In this document: in pieces, positions 1-9,211 of the stretch | Layout: the number at the start of each line of letters is the position of its first letter | Numbering within the stretch: position 1 is the stretch's first letter | From: Chitinophaga sp. 180180018-3 | Lineage (GTDB): Bacteria; Bacteroidota; Bacteroidia; Chitinophagales; Chitinophagaceae | Reading direction: 5' to 3' | DNA: 64,000 nt | NCBI RefSeq assembly: GCF_037893185.1 | Contig: NZ_CP140772.1 | Coordinates: 62,001-126,000, forward strand | Position numbers and translations under genes: made by a program | The notes under the pieces: generated by a model | Told to the model about the DNA's origin: nothing | What the model saw: only the letters and a program-made list of their open reading frames with translations | The model's database searches: none

Positions 1-156
1 GCCTATTATGCTTCCGAGAAAAAAGCGGGATTCACTGACCTGAATGGAGCGATATTTACCAAAGGTAAAAATGAATACTTCCCGATTCCGCAACGTCAGA
101 TTGACCTTACATTACAGGCAGGAAAACCTGTACTGAAGCAGAATACAGGATACTAG
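1..156 (+). CDS. SusD/RagB family nutrient-binding outer membrane lipoprotein, C-terminal end (partial)
   Basis: The window opens inside this gene; only the last 51 codons are present and they end at TAG 154-156. The visible end reads FPIPQRQIDLT followed by LKQNTGY, which is the usual SusD C-terminus (FPIP-x-x-EI-x-x-N-P-x-L-x-QNPGY). SusD proteins are surface lipoproteins that cap a SusC TonB-dependent channel and bind oligosaccharides or other nutrients. The partner SusC would lie upstream, outside the window. A palindromic repeat starts five bases after the stop and may act as terminator. The substrate cannot be told from this fragment. Confidence 0.85.
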   Translation, partial: AYYASEKKAGFTDLNGAIFTKGKNEYFPIPQRQIDLTLQAGKPVLKQNTGY

Positions 157-160
157 TTAA

Positions 161-287
161 GAATTGGTAATGAAGAATTAAGAAACAACGCGAAGGCCTC
201 AGTGAATAGTAATAATTGCTAAGGTCTTCGTGCTGTTTCCTAATTCTTTTATCTTCGCTCTGTTGCTTAATTCCTCATTCCCAATTC
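161..287. repeat. Palindromic intergenic repeat E1 (with duplicated right arm)
   Basis: The left arm (161 to about 200) contains GAAGAATTAAGAAACA followed by CGCGAAG. It is mirrored twice on the right: once at about 219-247 (CTAAGGTCTTCG...GTTTCCTAATTC) and again at about 250-287 (TCTTCGCTCTGTTGCTTAAT...CCAATTC). The left arm shares GAAGAATTAAGAAACA with element E3 (36572-36707), and the right side shares TCTTCG and CTGTTTC. It lies just after a SusD stop codon and could end transcription. Confidence 0.7.
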
Positions 288-299
288 CTGATTTTCTCT

Positions 300-1796
300 A
301 TGCGTATCTTCCTCCTCTCTTTACTACCTTTTTTATTTGGATGTCATCAGACTTCGCCGGATGCAAAAGGAAAAGCATTGGTAGAGAAATATTGTTCCGG
401 CTGTCATTTGGCGGTATCACCGGATATGCTGGACAAAGAAACCTGGACAAACCATGTGCTGCCTGCTATGGCGCCGCGGTTGGGGATCAGGGTGTGGAGT
501 GGTAACAAATATTATCCTCCTATGCCCGGAGAAGCGCCGGCACAGCTTTCCATTACGGAATGGACAGAGTTGGTGGCGTATTTCCAACGCTGTGCTCCTG
601 AGAAGCTCATACCTGCCCGGCCGTCGGTGCCGTTGCAGCGCGACTGGGCCTGTTTCTCCCTGAAAAAGCCGGTAGTAAAGGATACGCAGACAGTAGCGGC
701 TACTACGATGGTGGCCTTCCTGCCCGATGGAAACGGGATACTCAGCAGCGATGGAAATAATACACTTACCCGCTGGAATAAAGAGCTGCAACCGGTATAT
801 ATCCGGAAATTGCATTCCCCGGCTGTAAGTGTCATTTATACACCTGATAGCACTGGCCAATCCCAGGCAGTGCTGACGGAAATTGGTCACCTGCGCGCAC
901 TGGATGTGCCCGCTGGAATTGTCACCAGGATTGATCTTGACAAACCGGATGTTAGCCAGACAGACCTCATGCCATTCCTGAAACGCCCGGTGCAGACGCT
1001 GGCTGCGGATTTTGATAAAGACGGACTTACAGATCTGCTGGTATGTGCTTTCGGTCATAACCAGGGTGGATTATACTGGCTGAAACAACTGCCCGGCCAT
1101 CATTACAGGCAGATGCCGATATGGGAAGTACCCGGAGCAATTCACGCAGAACTGAGAGATTTTAACAATGACGGCTATACGGACTTTATGGTGCTGTTTG
1201 CCGCAGGAAATGAAGGAATATGGTTGTTTGAAAATGATAAAAAAGGTGGTTTTATATCCACAAATCTGCTGCGATTTCCGCCGCTATATGGATCTACAAG
1301 TTTCCAGCTGGCCGATTTTAACGGAGATGGTAAACCAGACATACTTTATACCTGTGGTGATAATGCAGATTTTTCCATGATCCTTAAACCTTACCATGGA
1401 TTATATGTCTATCTGAATGAAGGAAATAACAAATACAGCCAGGCCTGGCATTATCCGGTCAATGGTTGTACTAAAGCTGTAGCGATGGATTTTAATGGCG
1501 ATGGCAGACTGGATATTGTTTCTATCGCATTCTTCGCAGATTTCCGCGACCGTTCCGGGGAAAAGTTCATTTACTTTGAGGGAGGCAGCAAGCCGCTGCA
1601 ATTTACACCACACTCGCCGCCACTGGAGCACGAAGGCCGCTGGCTTTGTATGGATGTAAATGATGTTGATGGAGATGGAGATCCGGATATTGTACTTGGA
1701 AACTATGCGCAGGGATTTATGATACTCGATCATTATAAGCCAGACTGGAAAGAGTATCAGCCGTTTATAGTACTACAGAATAATTCGAAGCGATAA
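300..1796 (+). CDS. Lipoprotein with an N-terminal cytochrome c haem site and FG-GAP/VCBS repeats
   Basis: The chosen start (ATG 300, MRIFLLSLLPFLFGCHQ) gives a classic lipoprotein signal with lipobox LFGC. The open frame extends upstream to 216, but that part lies in palindromic repeat E1 and encodes no plausible signal. The mature protein begins with a single CxxCH motif (YCSGCH), so one covalent c-type haem is expected. It is followed by several Asp-rich calcium-binding repeats (DFDKDGLTD, DFNNDGYTD, DFNGDGKPD, DFNGDGRLD, DVDGDGDPD), which typically fold as a beta-propeller. It is probably anchored in the periplasm or on the cell surface. Redox partner and substrate are unknown; the propeller suggests binding of a polymer or protein. 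It stands alone, with no operon partner on either side. Confidence 0.75.
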   Translation: MRIFLLSLLPFLFGCHQTSPDAKGKALVEKYCSGCHLAVSPDMLDKETWTNHVLPAMAPRLGIRVWSGNKYYPPMPGEAPAQLSITEWTELVAYFQRCAPEKLIPARPSVPLQRDWACFSLKKPVVKDTQTVAATTMVAFLPDGNGILSSDGNNTLTRWNKELQPVYIRKLHSPAVSVIYTPDSTGQSQAVLTEIGHLRALDVPAGIVTRIDLDKPDVSQTDLMPFLKRPVQTLAADFDKDGLTDLLVCAFGHNQGGLYWLKQLPGHHYRQMPIWEVPGAIHAELRDFNNDGYTDFMVLFAAGNEGIWLFENDKKGGFISTNLLRFPPLYGSTSFQLADFNGDGKPDILYTCGDNADFSMILKPYHGLYVYLNEGNNKYSQAWHYPVNGCTKAVAMDFNGDGRLDIVSIAFFADFRDRSGEKFIYFEGGSKPLQFTPHSPPLEHEGRWLCMDVNDVDGDGDPDIVLGNYAQGFMILDHYKPDWKEYQPFIVLQNNSKR

Positions 1797-2000
1797 ATGC
1801 AGAGTTAAATGCAACGTAAAAATCGATTGTTTATTTGGAATAAAGGTAGAAATATGTATCTTACGGCCGTATTTTCTTTGCTACGCACAAAGGATACTTT
1901 TAGCGAGTCTTGGCTTATAGAGAACAGAGCACTAATATGTTAATGATCTTTTAAAGTACATCGTTCTTGTTCAGCGTTTTCCCGATATATACCTTATTTT

Positions 2001-2104
2001 CTGGCGTCCGCTGCTACAGCAGGGGGTGACATAAAGATATCCTGATGTATAATCAGGTTTTAGAATGGCGGAAGGAGAGGCAGTAATGCCTCTCTTTTAT
2101 TTTA
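2001..2104 (+). ncRNA. Candidate small structured RNA ending in an intrinsic terminator
   Basis: The gap 1797-2252 (456 bases) holds no credible coding frame. Within it, 2041-2057 folds as CCTGAT-gtata-ATCAGG, and 2075-2094 is a perfect 8-bp stem GAGAGGCA-gtaa-TGCCTCTC followed by TTTTATTTT, a good intrinsic terminator. A longer pairing TCCGC (about 2006-2010) with GCGGA (about 2068-2072) could enclose the first hairpins. The upstream gene ends 200 bases earlier, so this may be an independent transcript rather than a simple 3' end. No known RNA family was recognised. Confidence 0.35.
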
Positions 2105-2252
2105 TATAATATTGTCATTCAACAGCTGATGTGCACGGTTAGATATTCTTTTTTACCTTCTATCATAAAAAAAGCGCAGAATTCTGAAAATCCGGTTATT
2201 ACGGATTAATTTTAGTCTGAAATAAGCATTATTATCTTAAAAGGATATCTCA

Positions 2253-3155
2253 GTGGCTGAATATGCATTCGATCAGATTAAGGTGAGCACGCTGCTTGGT
2301 ACGATCATCAGGAATAATGGTAACGAAAAAGCCAACACCTGGCTGCAACAAAGGTTACAGCTGCAACAGGAAACCGGTGCCATTTCTCCCTTCAACCAGA
2401 CTTTTACGGCAATTCCACGTTTCACAGGTAAAGCCATCATTGCAATTACCCGGGAAGAAGATGAACTGCTGCAACAGCTGTTGCCTTCTTTTTTCGTACA
2501 TGGCTGGACGTTAGATCGTCTCACAAGGGTTTGGTGGTTGTTACAATTACCAACAACAGATAAAAGATTATATATAGATACAATAGAGCAATTGTTCAAT
2601 GCAGCTGAAATGAATGAATTGGCTGCCTTGTATAGCGCATTGGCGCTTTTTCCATGGCCGGAAGAATGGACTGCCCGCACATCAGAAGGCATCCGCTCAA
2701 ATATCGGCATCGTGCAGGAAGCAATCATGTTGAATAATCCTTACCCTGCCAGGTATCTTTCAGAGCTTGCCTGGAATCAGCTGGTAATGAAAGCAATATT
2801 CACTGACAAACCGTTGCACCTGATAACCGGACTGGATGAAAGGGCTAACGCCAACCTGGCTGCGATTCTGGTAGATTTTGCCCGGGAACGCTGGGCTGCA
2901 GGCCGCACCCTCGATCCGATGCAGTGGCGCCTGTTGGGAGATTATGTGAATGCAGAGAATTTTTTCGCCATCAAACGTGTGTGGGATTCCGAACATAGTG
3001 TGGAAAAAGAAGCGGCCGCATTGGTTTGTATGCAAAGCAATTACCAGCCTGCAAAAGAGTTGTTAGCTCAGGCGCCTGCTTTACTTGAGGAGATACAATC
3101 CGGCCGTCTTACCTGGAATACTATTGCAAAGAAAACATCAAAACAACTCATTTAA
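2253..3155 (+). CDS. eboA: EboA domain protein, first gene of the ebo cluster
   Basis: This 300-residue soluble protein has no signal peptide and is assigned to EboA by its place at the head of a complete ebo gene set and by the family-like N-terminus (LLGTIIRNNGNEKANTWLQQ). The GTG start at 2253 is supported by AAAAGGA about nine bases upstream; no in-frame ATG lies close. EboA has no known biochemical activity. Established: ebo clusters occur in cyanobacteria, Bacteroidota and some eukaryotic algae, and in Nostoc they are needed to deliver the scytonemin precursor to the periplasm. Inference: here too the cluster makes or moves a small, possibly prenylated, metabolite. EboB follows after 12 bases. 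Confidence 0.85.
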   Translation: MAEYAFDQIKVSTLLGTIIRNNGNEKANTWLQQRLQLQQETGAISPFNQTFTAIPRFTGKAIIAITREEDELLQQLLPSFFVHGWTLDRLTRVWWLLQLPTTDKRLYIDTIEQLFNAAEMNELAALYSALALFPWPEEWTARTSEGIRSNIGIVQEAIMLNNPYPARYLSELAWNQLVMKAIFTDKPLHLITGLDERANANLAAILVDFARERWAAGRTLDPMQWRLLGDYVNAENFFAIKRVWDSEHSVEKEAAALVCMQSNYQPAKELLAQAPALLEEIQSGRLTWNTIAKKTSKQLI

Positions 3156-3167
3156 AACTGATCAGAT

Positions 3168-4154
3168 ATGTGTGGAATTCATGATTTAACAGAGAAAGAT
3201 CTTCAACCGTTAACTTATACACCCGATTATCTTAATAAAATAAAAGGCATGCGTTTCTTTGATCCGCATGTGCATATGACCTCCCGTACTACCGACGATT
3301 ATCAGGCAATGGCCGATGCCGGAGTGGTAGCACTCATTGAGCCCGCATTCTGGCTCGGACAGCCAAGAACCGGGGTAGATACCTTCCGCGATTATTTCAG
3401 CAGCCTGTTGGGTTGGGAGCGTTTCCGCGCTTCCCAATTTGGTATTAAACATTACGCTACCATAGGATTGAATTCCAAAGAAGCCAATAATGAAAAGCTG
3501 GCCGAAGCAGTAATGGAAATCCTGCCACAATTCATCTATAAAGAAGGAGTAGTGGGTGTGGGAGAAATTGGTTTCGATGATCAGACTGCACTGGAAGAAA
3601 AATATTACCGCGCACAATTGGAGCTGGCCAAAGAAGCCGGCCTGCCCGTGCAAATACATACCCCTCACCGCGATAAAAAGAAAGGAACCCAGCGTAGTAT
3701 GGATATCGCCCTGGAACATGGTTTAGCGCCTCACATGATCATTGTAGATCATAACAATGAAGAAACAGTGAAGGAAGTACTGGATCGTGGCTTCTGGGCT
3801 GCGTTTACCATCTATCCGTTCACTAAAATGGGGAACGAACGCATGGTAGCGGTAGTGAAACAGTATGGAAGCGAACGGATCATGGTCAATTCCGCTGCCG
3901 ATTGGGGTATCAGCGATCCGCTTGCCGTACCGAAAACAGCTGCCCTCATGCACGAAAGTGGTATTGACATGAATGACATTCATTTGGTAACTTACGCCAA
4001 CGCTGTAAAAGCTTTTGCACAGAGCGGCCAGATTAACGAAGCGGATTTTGACTTAGCAGGAAATATCGATCAAAGTGAGAAATTTAACGGAAGCTCTATA
4101 CTTCGGGGAGGACAACAGCCCCGGATCAATAAAAATACGACCATTATCCGGTAA
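3168..4154 (+). CDS. eboB: TatD-family metal-dependent hydrolase EboB
   Basis: A 328-residue amidohydrolase-fold protein. The metal site expected for TatD-like hydrolases is visible: HxH in FDPHVHM (residues 30-36), a Glu in GVGEIGFD, a His in QIHTPHR, and a His in IVDHNNEE. No signal peptide is present, so it should act in the cytoplasm. The start at 3168 (MCGIHDLTEK) puts 27 residues before the catalytic strand; an internal ATG at 3249 (MRFFDPH) would remove them, but the 12-base spacing to eboA favours the first start. The substrate is unknown. It is the second gene of the ebo operon, followed by eboC after 54 bases. Confidence 0.88.
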   Translation: MCGIHDLTEKDLQPLTYTPDYLNKIKGMRFFDPHVHMTSRTTDDYQAMADAGVVALIEPAFWLGQPRTGVDTFRDYFSSLLGWERFRASQFGIKHYATIGLNSKEANNEKLAEAVMEILPQFIYKEGVVGVGEIGFDDQTALEEKYYRAQLELAKEAGLPVQIHTPHRDKKKGTQRSMDIALEHGLAPHMIIVDHNNEETVKEVLDRGFWAAFTIYPFTKMGNERMVAVVKQYGSERIMVNSAADWGISDPLAVPKTAALMHESGIDMNDIHLVTYANAVKAFAQSGQINEADFDLAGNIDQSEKFNGSSILRGGQQPRINKNTTIIR

Positions 4155-4208
4155 CAGCCAGACAGTATCATTTCTGCTGGCAATAAATCTTGAAAACCTG
4201 TTTACGCG

Positions 4209-5129
4209 GTGAGTTATATTGTTAGCAAATTGATAGGATATCTGCGCCTGATGAGGCCAGCCAATATTGTTACCGCCATCGCGGATATATTGGCCGGCGT
4301 GGCAATTTCCGGCTATTTCGTAAATGTTACATTCAGTACTGTTACACTCGATCTTACACTCCCCGTAGTTTGCCTTTGCCTGGCTACGATTGGTTTGTAT
4401 GGAGGCGGTGTGGTGTTCAATGATGTATTTGATGCTGCACTCGATAAGGTAGAGAGGCCGGAAAGGCCTATCCCCAGCGGTGTTATTTCCAAAACGCAAG
4501 CCGTGATCCTGGGCGCTTACCTCCTGCTCGTGGGAATCCTCGCCGCATTTTCTGTTGGCCGCCTCACCGGCTGGGCCGGATGGCTGGCTATAGGCGTAGC
4601 CGCAAGCGCACTGGTATACGACAAATGGGGAAAACATCACAACTTCCTCGGGCCATTCAACATGGGACTCTGCAGGGGCCTCAACCTGCTGCTCGGGATC
4701 AGCATAGTACACGAAGCCCTCGCAACATACTGGTGGATGGGCCTGATCCCAGTCATTTACATAGCCGCTGTAACCAATATCAGCAGGGGGGAAGTACATG
4801 GTGGTAGCATCCGGAGCCTGCGCCTTACCGCATGCTGCTATGCCGGTGTTTACATCACCATGACCATACTCGCGATCTTACATGGCAAACTCCTGGCTGC
4901 ATTGCCTTTTATCTTTCTGTTCGCAGTAATGATCAACAAGCCTTTGTTCCGGGCTATGAAAGATCCTTCCGGACCAAACATCGGCAAAGCCGTAAAAGGT
5001 GGTATCGTAGCCCTGATTGCCATGAACGCCGCCTGGGTAGCTGCTTTTGCCACCCAACCCTTTGCCATCGCCGTAATCCTGTTATTGCCGGTTTCCCTGT
5101 TGCTGGGAAAATTGTTCGCGATAACATAA
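4209..5129 (+). CDS. eboC: UbiA-type prenyltransferase EboC
   Basis: A 306-residue integral membrane protein with about eight hydrophobic segments. The UbiA Asp-rich site is clear at residues 71-75 (NDVFD) with the adjoining DKVERPERPIPSG, where magnesium and a prenyl diphosphate bind. A second polar site is less canonical (VYDKWGKHH region). UbiA enzymes join an isoprenoid chain to a cyclic or polar acceptor in the membrane. Its presence in the cluster suggests that the ebo product is membrane-tethered or lipid-modified. The GTG start at 4209 gives MSYIVSKLIGYLRLMRPANI, the usual N-terminus up to the R-P-x-N motif. A terminator-like hairpin follows before eboD. Confidence 0.88.
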   Translation: MSYIVSKLIGYLRLMRPANIVTAIADILAGVAISGYFVNVTFSTVTLDLTLPVVCLCLATIGLYGGGVVFNDVFDAALDKVERPERPIPSGVISKTQAVILGAYLLLVGILAAFSVGRLTGWAGWLAIGVAASALVYDKWGKHHNFLGPFNMGLCRGLNLLLGISIVHEALATYWWMGLIPVIYIAAVTNISRGEVHGGSIRSLRLTACCYAGVYITMTILAILHGKLLAALPFIFLFAVMINKPLFRAMKDPSGPNIGKAVKGGIVALIAMNAAWVAAFATQPFAIAVILLLPVSLLLGKLFAIT

Positions 5130-5251
5130 AAACAGCGCGCCTATCGTAGAACTACGCAATCTTAAAATTCGTGGTTTCTACTGTTGCCACTATCCCATAA
5201 ATTAAATTCCTTTGTATACCGATAAAGTTTCTATAGTCTAACCCCAAAAAT

Positions 5252-5273
5252 AAGCTCCGATTCTTCGGAGCTT
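5252..5273 (+). terminator. Hairpin between eboC and eboD
   Basis: AAGCTCCGA-ttct-TCGGAGCTT is a perfect 9-bp stem with a 4-base loop, preceded by AAAAAT and followed by TATTCTTTAT, so it could work in both directions. It divides the ebo genes into ABC and DEF. Either expression drops across it or eboDEF has its own promoter in 5274-5368. The loop and inner stem (CCGATTCTTCGG) recur in the terminator at 14771-14796. Confidence 0.65.
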
Positions 5274-5368
5274 TATTCTTTATAGCAGCTTATTCTTTAT
5301 GAAAAATCTCAATTTTCTGCGTACTTTTAGAAGCTATAGTTTTTTTGTCAGATGATGCGGAATTAGCC

Positions 5369-6523
5369 ATGGAATATATTCAACAAAATTTCGATGTTAA
5401 CTTTTCTTACGGGGTATTTTTTAGCAGCCACTTATTTGATCCTGCCAATAACTGCTTAGCTTCTTTCCTGGAGTCTAAAGCAGAAGATGCCTTTGTTAAG
5501 AAATTGCTTGTTGTCCTGGATGGCGGAGTAGCCGCTCACCACCCGGACCTGATCCAACAGATGAACACGTATTTCCGCAATGTGCGCGGATTTCAACTGG
5601 CACCGGAAATCGTTACCCTCAGCGGTGGCGAAAGCGTGAAGAACGACCTTGCCCATCTCTTTGAGGTGGTAGATGCGATCGATAAATATGGAATCGACCG
5701 CCACTCCTATGTGATCGGTGTCGGAGGTGGCTCTCTGCTCGATCTCGTGGGCTTTGCCGCTGCGATTTCTCACCGTGGTGTGAAACATATCAGGATTCCT
5801 ACCACTGTGCTGTCGCAGAACGATTCCGGTGTGGGCGTGAAAAATGGGGTGAACTATAAAGGCAAGAAAAATTTCCTCGGTTCCTTTGCCCCACCCGCTG
5901 CGGTGTTCAATGATGAGGTATTCCTCACTACACTCGACTCGCGCGACTGGCGCTCCGGTATGGTGGAAGCGGTGAAGGTGGCGCTTATTAAAGATGCCGT
6001 ATTTTTCCGTCGTATCGAGGAAAATGCGGTAATACTTACTGCCGGCGATATGCCTGCTATGAAAGAACTGATCTACCACTGTGCAGCCTTGCATGTACAG
6101 CATATCGGCGGCGCCGGTGATCCGTTTGAAAGCGGATCTTCCCGTCCACTCGATTTTGGCCACTGGAGCGCCCATAAGCTGGAACAACTCACCAACTTTG
6201 AACTACGCCACGGTGAAGCAGTAGCGATTGGTATTGCTGTTGATAGCGTGTACTCGTTCCTGTTAGGCTGGCTGCCGGAGAAAGATATGCAGCGGATTCT
6301 GACAGTGCTGAAACAAATGCAGCTGCCCATCTGGCATCCATTAATGGAAATGCAGGATGGCAAGCCATCTCCCGTGATAGCCGGACTGGAAGAATTCCGT
6401 GAGCATCTCGGCGGGCGGTTAACCATCTCACTGCTGAGGGCAGTAGGGAAAGGAGAGGAAGTCCATGAAATGAACCTGGAGCTACTGTATAAAGCAGTAG
6501 AAATCTGTAAAAATAATCAGTAA
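5369..6523 (+). CDS. eboD: Dehydroquinate synthase-like sugar phosphate cyclase EboD
   Basis: The start is placed at ATG 5369 (MEYIQQNFDVNFSYGVFFS), giving 384 residues; an upstream TTG at 5345 is less likely. The protein has the dehydroquinate synthase fold: NAD-binding GGGSLLD, the stretch PTTVLSQNDSGVGVKNG, and likely metal ligands Glu in MVEAVKV, His in FGHWS and His in RHGEAVA. EboD relatives are closer to 2-epi-5-epi-valiolone-type cyclases than to shikimate-pathway AroB, so a C7 sugar phosphate is the likely substrate, giving a cyclitol. The stop codon overlaps the eboE start (TAATG), so the two are translationally coupled. Confidence 0.88.
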   Translation: MEYIQQNFDVNFSYGVFFSSHLFDPANNCLASFLESKAEDAFVKKLLVVLDGGVAAHHPDLIQQMNTYFRNVRGFQLAPEIVTLSGGESVKNDLAHLFEVVDAIDKYGIDRHSYVIGVGGGSLLDLVGFAAAISHRGVKHIRIPTTVLSQNDSGVGVKNGVNYKGKKNFLGSFAPPAAVFNDEVFLTTLDSRDWRSGMVEAVKVALIKDAVFFRRIEENAVILTAGDMPAMKELIYHCAALHVQHIGGAGDPFESGSSRPLDFGHWSAHKLEQLTNFELRHGEAVAIGIAVDSVYSFLLGWLPEKDMQRILTVLKQMQLPIWHPLMEMQDGKPSPVIAGLEEFREHLGGRLTISLLRAVGKGEEVHEMNLELLYKAVEICKNNQ

Positions 6524-7737
6524 TGAAAACAGCATTCGGGCATCTTAGCTATTGTACAAATATTCATCCCGGTGAAAACTGGGACGATCATTTCGCTCAG
6601 CTGAAGAAATATATACCGGCTGTAAAACAACAGGTATCGCCGGATCAGCCCTTCGGTATAGGCTTGCGCCTCGCTAACACCGCCAGCCTTGAGCTGAGCA
6701 AGGAACATAACCTGACCGCATTCCGGCAATGGCTGAAAGAAGAAGACTGCTATGTTTTCACTATGAACGGATTTCCTTACGGGGGCTTTCATAATGTAGT
6801 AGTGAAAGATCAGGTGCATGCACCCGACTGGACCAGCGCCGACCGTGTTGCTTACACCATCCGCCTGTTCAGGATACTGGCAGCACTGCTCCCGGAAGGG
6901 ATGGAAGGCGGAATTTCCACCAATCCCCTGGGATACAAATATTGGTGCAACCGCTGTGAAGAAGAAAAAAACTCCTACACAGAAAGCGCAACCCTGAACA
7001 TGTTGCTGGTACTGGAACAACTGGTACGCATACACAGAAATGGCGGCCCGCTGATGCACCTCGATATAGAGCCGGAACCAGATGGTATGATGGAAAATAC
7101 CAGCGAGTTTATCAGCTGGTATTTCGAAAGTCTGCTGCCTGCCGGCATCCCTTTTTTAAAGGAGAAATTTAATGTAGACGACCAGGCAGCAGCTGATCTC
7201 ATCAAATCGCACATCTGCCTGTGCTATGATGTATGCCATTTTGCACTGGTATACGAAGCCCCCCACAGGGTACTCGACCGCATCAGGCATTATGGTCTGA
7301 AAATAGGTAAACTGCAAATCAGCGCTGCGCTGAAAGCTGATATGCCCGCTGATCAGGACGCACGGCATAAAGTAACCGCCGCCTTCAGGCAGTTTAACGA
7401 GCCCGTGTACCTGCACCAGGTGATCGCCCGCCGCAATGATGGAACCTTTCTTCATTATCCCGATCTGCCCGAAGCATTGGCCGATGAAGAAAATCCGGAT
7501 GTTACAGAATGGCGCTCACACTTTCATGTACCCGTTTTCCTCGACCGGTTCGATGTGTTGCAATCCACGCAGGAAGACATCAGGCAGGTGCTTGCCTTAC
7601 AGCAGCAACAGCCGTTTACAGCACATATGGAAGTGGAAACGTATACCTGGGATGTATTACCTCCTGCATTGAAACAGGAAATGGCGGCGTCGGTTTCCAG
7701 GGAACTATTGTGGTGTAAGGAAACGCTCAACGCCTGA
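6523..7737 (+). CDS. eboE: Metabolite traffic protein EboE (TIM-barrel sugar isomerase-like)
   Basis: A 404-residue soluble protein whose start ATG overlaps the eboD stop as TAATG. Motifs of the AP-endonuclease-2/xylose-isomerase-like barrel are visible: HLDIEPEPDG and CYDVCHFALVYE carry the acidic and His residues expected at a divalent metal site, with another His in YLHQVIAR. It probably isomerises or epimerises a sugar-like intermediate acting with EboD. The name 'metabolite traffic' comes from family annotation, not from a demonstrated transport activity. An 86-base gap precedes eboF. Confidence 0.88.
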   Translation: MKTAFGHLSYCTNIHPGENWDDHFAQLKKYIPAVKQQVSPDQPFGIGLRLANTASLELSKEHNLTAFRQWLKEEDCYVFTMNGFPYGGFHNVVVKDQVHAPDWTSADRVAYTIRLFRILAALLPEGMEGGISTNPLGYKYWCNRCEEEKNSYTESATLNMLLVLEQLVRIHRNGGPLMHLDIEPEPDGMMENTSEFISWYFESLLPAGIPFLKEKFNVDDQAAADLIKSHICLCYDVCHFALVYEAPHRVLDRIRHYGLKIGKLQISAALKADMPADQDARHKVTAAFRQFNEPVYLHQVIARRNDGTFLHYPDLPEALADEENPDVTEWRSHFHVPVFLDRFDVLQSTQEDIRQVLALQQQQPFTAHMEVETYTWDVLPPALKQEMAASVSRELLWCKETLNA

Positions 7738-7838
7738 GCAGCCGGAAATAGCATCAGACTGTGCAATAGCATAAACCAGCTTGTTTTTTCCCGGGCTGAA
7801 TTTTAGCTTTACGCCGGAATTGAATGGCCATAGAATCT

Positions 7839-9206
7839 ATGAAAAAAACAGTAGTAATTGACGTTGTAGGGCTCTCTTCTTCATTGTTGGAGCACCTGCC
7901 TTTTTTAAAGGCTTATACACAACAACGGCACCTGGCAACGGTGAATCCTATGCTGCCTGCAGTAACCACTGCAGTACAGAGTACCTATCTTACCGGGCAA
8001 TGGCCCAGTGAGCATGGTATTGTAGGCAATGGCTGGTACGACAGAACAGATGCGGAAATTAAATTCTGGAAGCAATCCAACAAACTGGTGGATGCTCCAA
8101 AAATCTGGGACCGCGCACGGAAACTGGATCCCTCCTTTACCTGCGCGCAAATGTGCTGGTGGTATAATATGTACGCCAATGTGGATTACTCGCTGACTCC
8201 CCGACCCAACTACCTCTCTGATGGTCGTAAAGTGCCGGATTGTTATACTACTCCATCCTCACTGAGAGATCACCTGACAGAACAGCTGGGACGCTTTCCA
8301 CTGTTCAATTACTGGGGGCCTACCGCCAACATCAAATCTTCCCAATGGATAGTAGATGCTACTATCATCACCGATAAAATGTACGATCCTACACTCACGT
8401 TTGTATATCTTCCCCACCTCGACTACTGCCTGCAGAAATTTGGTCAGGATCCGGTACGAAATGCAAAGGAGCTGAAGGAAATCGATGATCTCTGTAAACA
8501 ACTCATCTCTTATTACCAGCAAAAGAACTGTGAGCCCATCGTTCTCTCTGAATACGGTATCACCAATGTGAATAACCCGGTTCATCTTAACCGGATCCTC
8601 CGGCAGGAAGGCCTGCTGGCGCTCCGTGAGGAAAACGGATTGGAACTATTGGATGCAGGGGCATCCAAAGCCTTTGCAGTGGCCGACCACCAGCTGGCGC
8701 ATATCTATATCAACGATCCTTCCTGCTATAAGAAAGTGCGCACCATACTGGAAAATGTTCCCGGTGTACAACTGGTGCTCGACCGGGAAGGGAAGAGGCA
8801 ACATCAGCTGCATCATCCGCGTGCGGGGGATCTCATTGCGGTGGCCGATTCCAACAGCTGGTTTACTTATTACTACTGGCTGGACGACAAAAAAGCGCCG
8901 GACTTTGCCCGAATCGTCGACATTTTCCGTAAACCCGGATATGATCCGGTTGAGATGTTCATGAATCCGGCAGATCCATTTGTTAAACTGAAGGCTGGTT
9001 TTAAGCTGCTGAAGAAAAAACTGGGTTTCCGCTACCTGATGAACGTGATCCCGCTGGATGCTACCCTCATTAAAGGATCGCATGGCCGTTTGGAAGAAAA
9101 CCCGATTTACCACCCGGTCGTGATCAGCCCCCGCGCGCTTTCCAAAACCAGTCTGGATGCAGTTGACGTATATGAAGTGATATGGAACCAGCTCACTGGT
9201 AAATAA
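7839..9206 (+). CDS. eboF: Alkaline phosphatase superfamily hydrolase EboF (nucleotide pyrophosphatase-like)
   Basis: The start is set at ATG 7839 (MKKTVVIDVVGL), since the core strand KTVVIDVVGL begins the family; an in-frame ATG at 7824 would add five residues. The motif LPAVTTAVQSTYLTG contains the Thr expected as nucleophile, with further metal-site candidates in LPHLDYCLQ, VADHQLAH and GSHGRL. Members of this superfamily split phosphodiester or pyrophosphate bonds. No signal peptide is visible, so it acts in the cytoplasm. It is the last canonical ebo gene, and the next gene begins five bases after its stop, suggesting co-transcription. Confidence 0.85.
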   Translation: MKKTVVIDVVGLSSSLLEHLPFLKAYTQQRHLATVNPMLPAVTTAVQSTYLTGQWPSEHGIVGNGWYDRTDAEIKFWKQSNKLVDAPKIWDRARKLDPSFTCAQMCWWYNMYANVDYSLTPRPNYLSDGRKVPDCYTTPSSLRDHLTEQLGRFPLFNYWGPTANIKSSQWIVDATIITDKMYDPTLTFVYLPHLDYCLQKFGQDPVRNAKELKEIDDLCKQLISYYQQKNCEPIVLSEYGITNVNNPVHLNRILRQEGLLALREENGLELLDAGASKAFAVADHQLAHIYINDPSCYKKVRTILENVPGVQLVLDREGKRQHQLHHPRAGDLIAVADSNSWFTYYYWLDDKKAPDFARIVDIFRKPGYDPVEMFMNPADPFVKLKAGFKLLKKKLGFRYLMNVIPLDATLIKGSHGRLEENPIYHPVVISPRALSKTSLDAVDVYEVIWNQLTGK

Positions 9207-9211
9207 ATGGT

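Noticed and set aside
216..299. N-terminal extension of the cytochrome/VCBS protein starting at 216
   Set aside because: It lies inside palindromic repeat E1 and would bury the lipoprotein signal that begins at 300.
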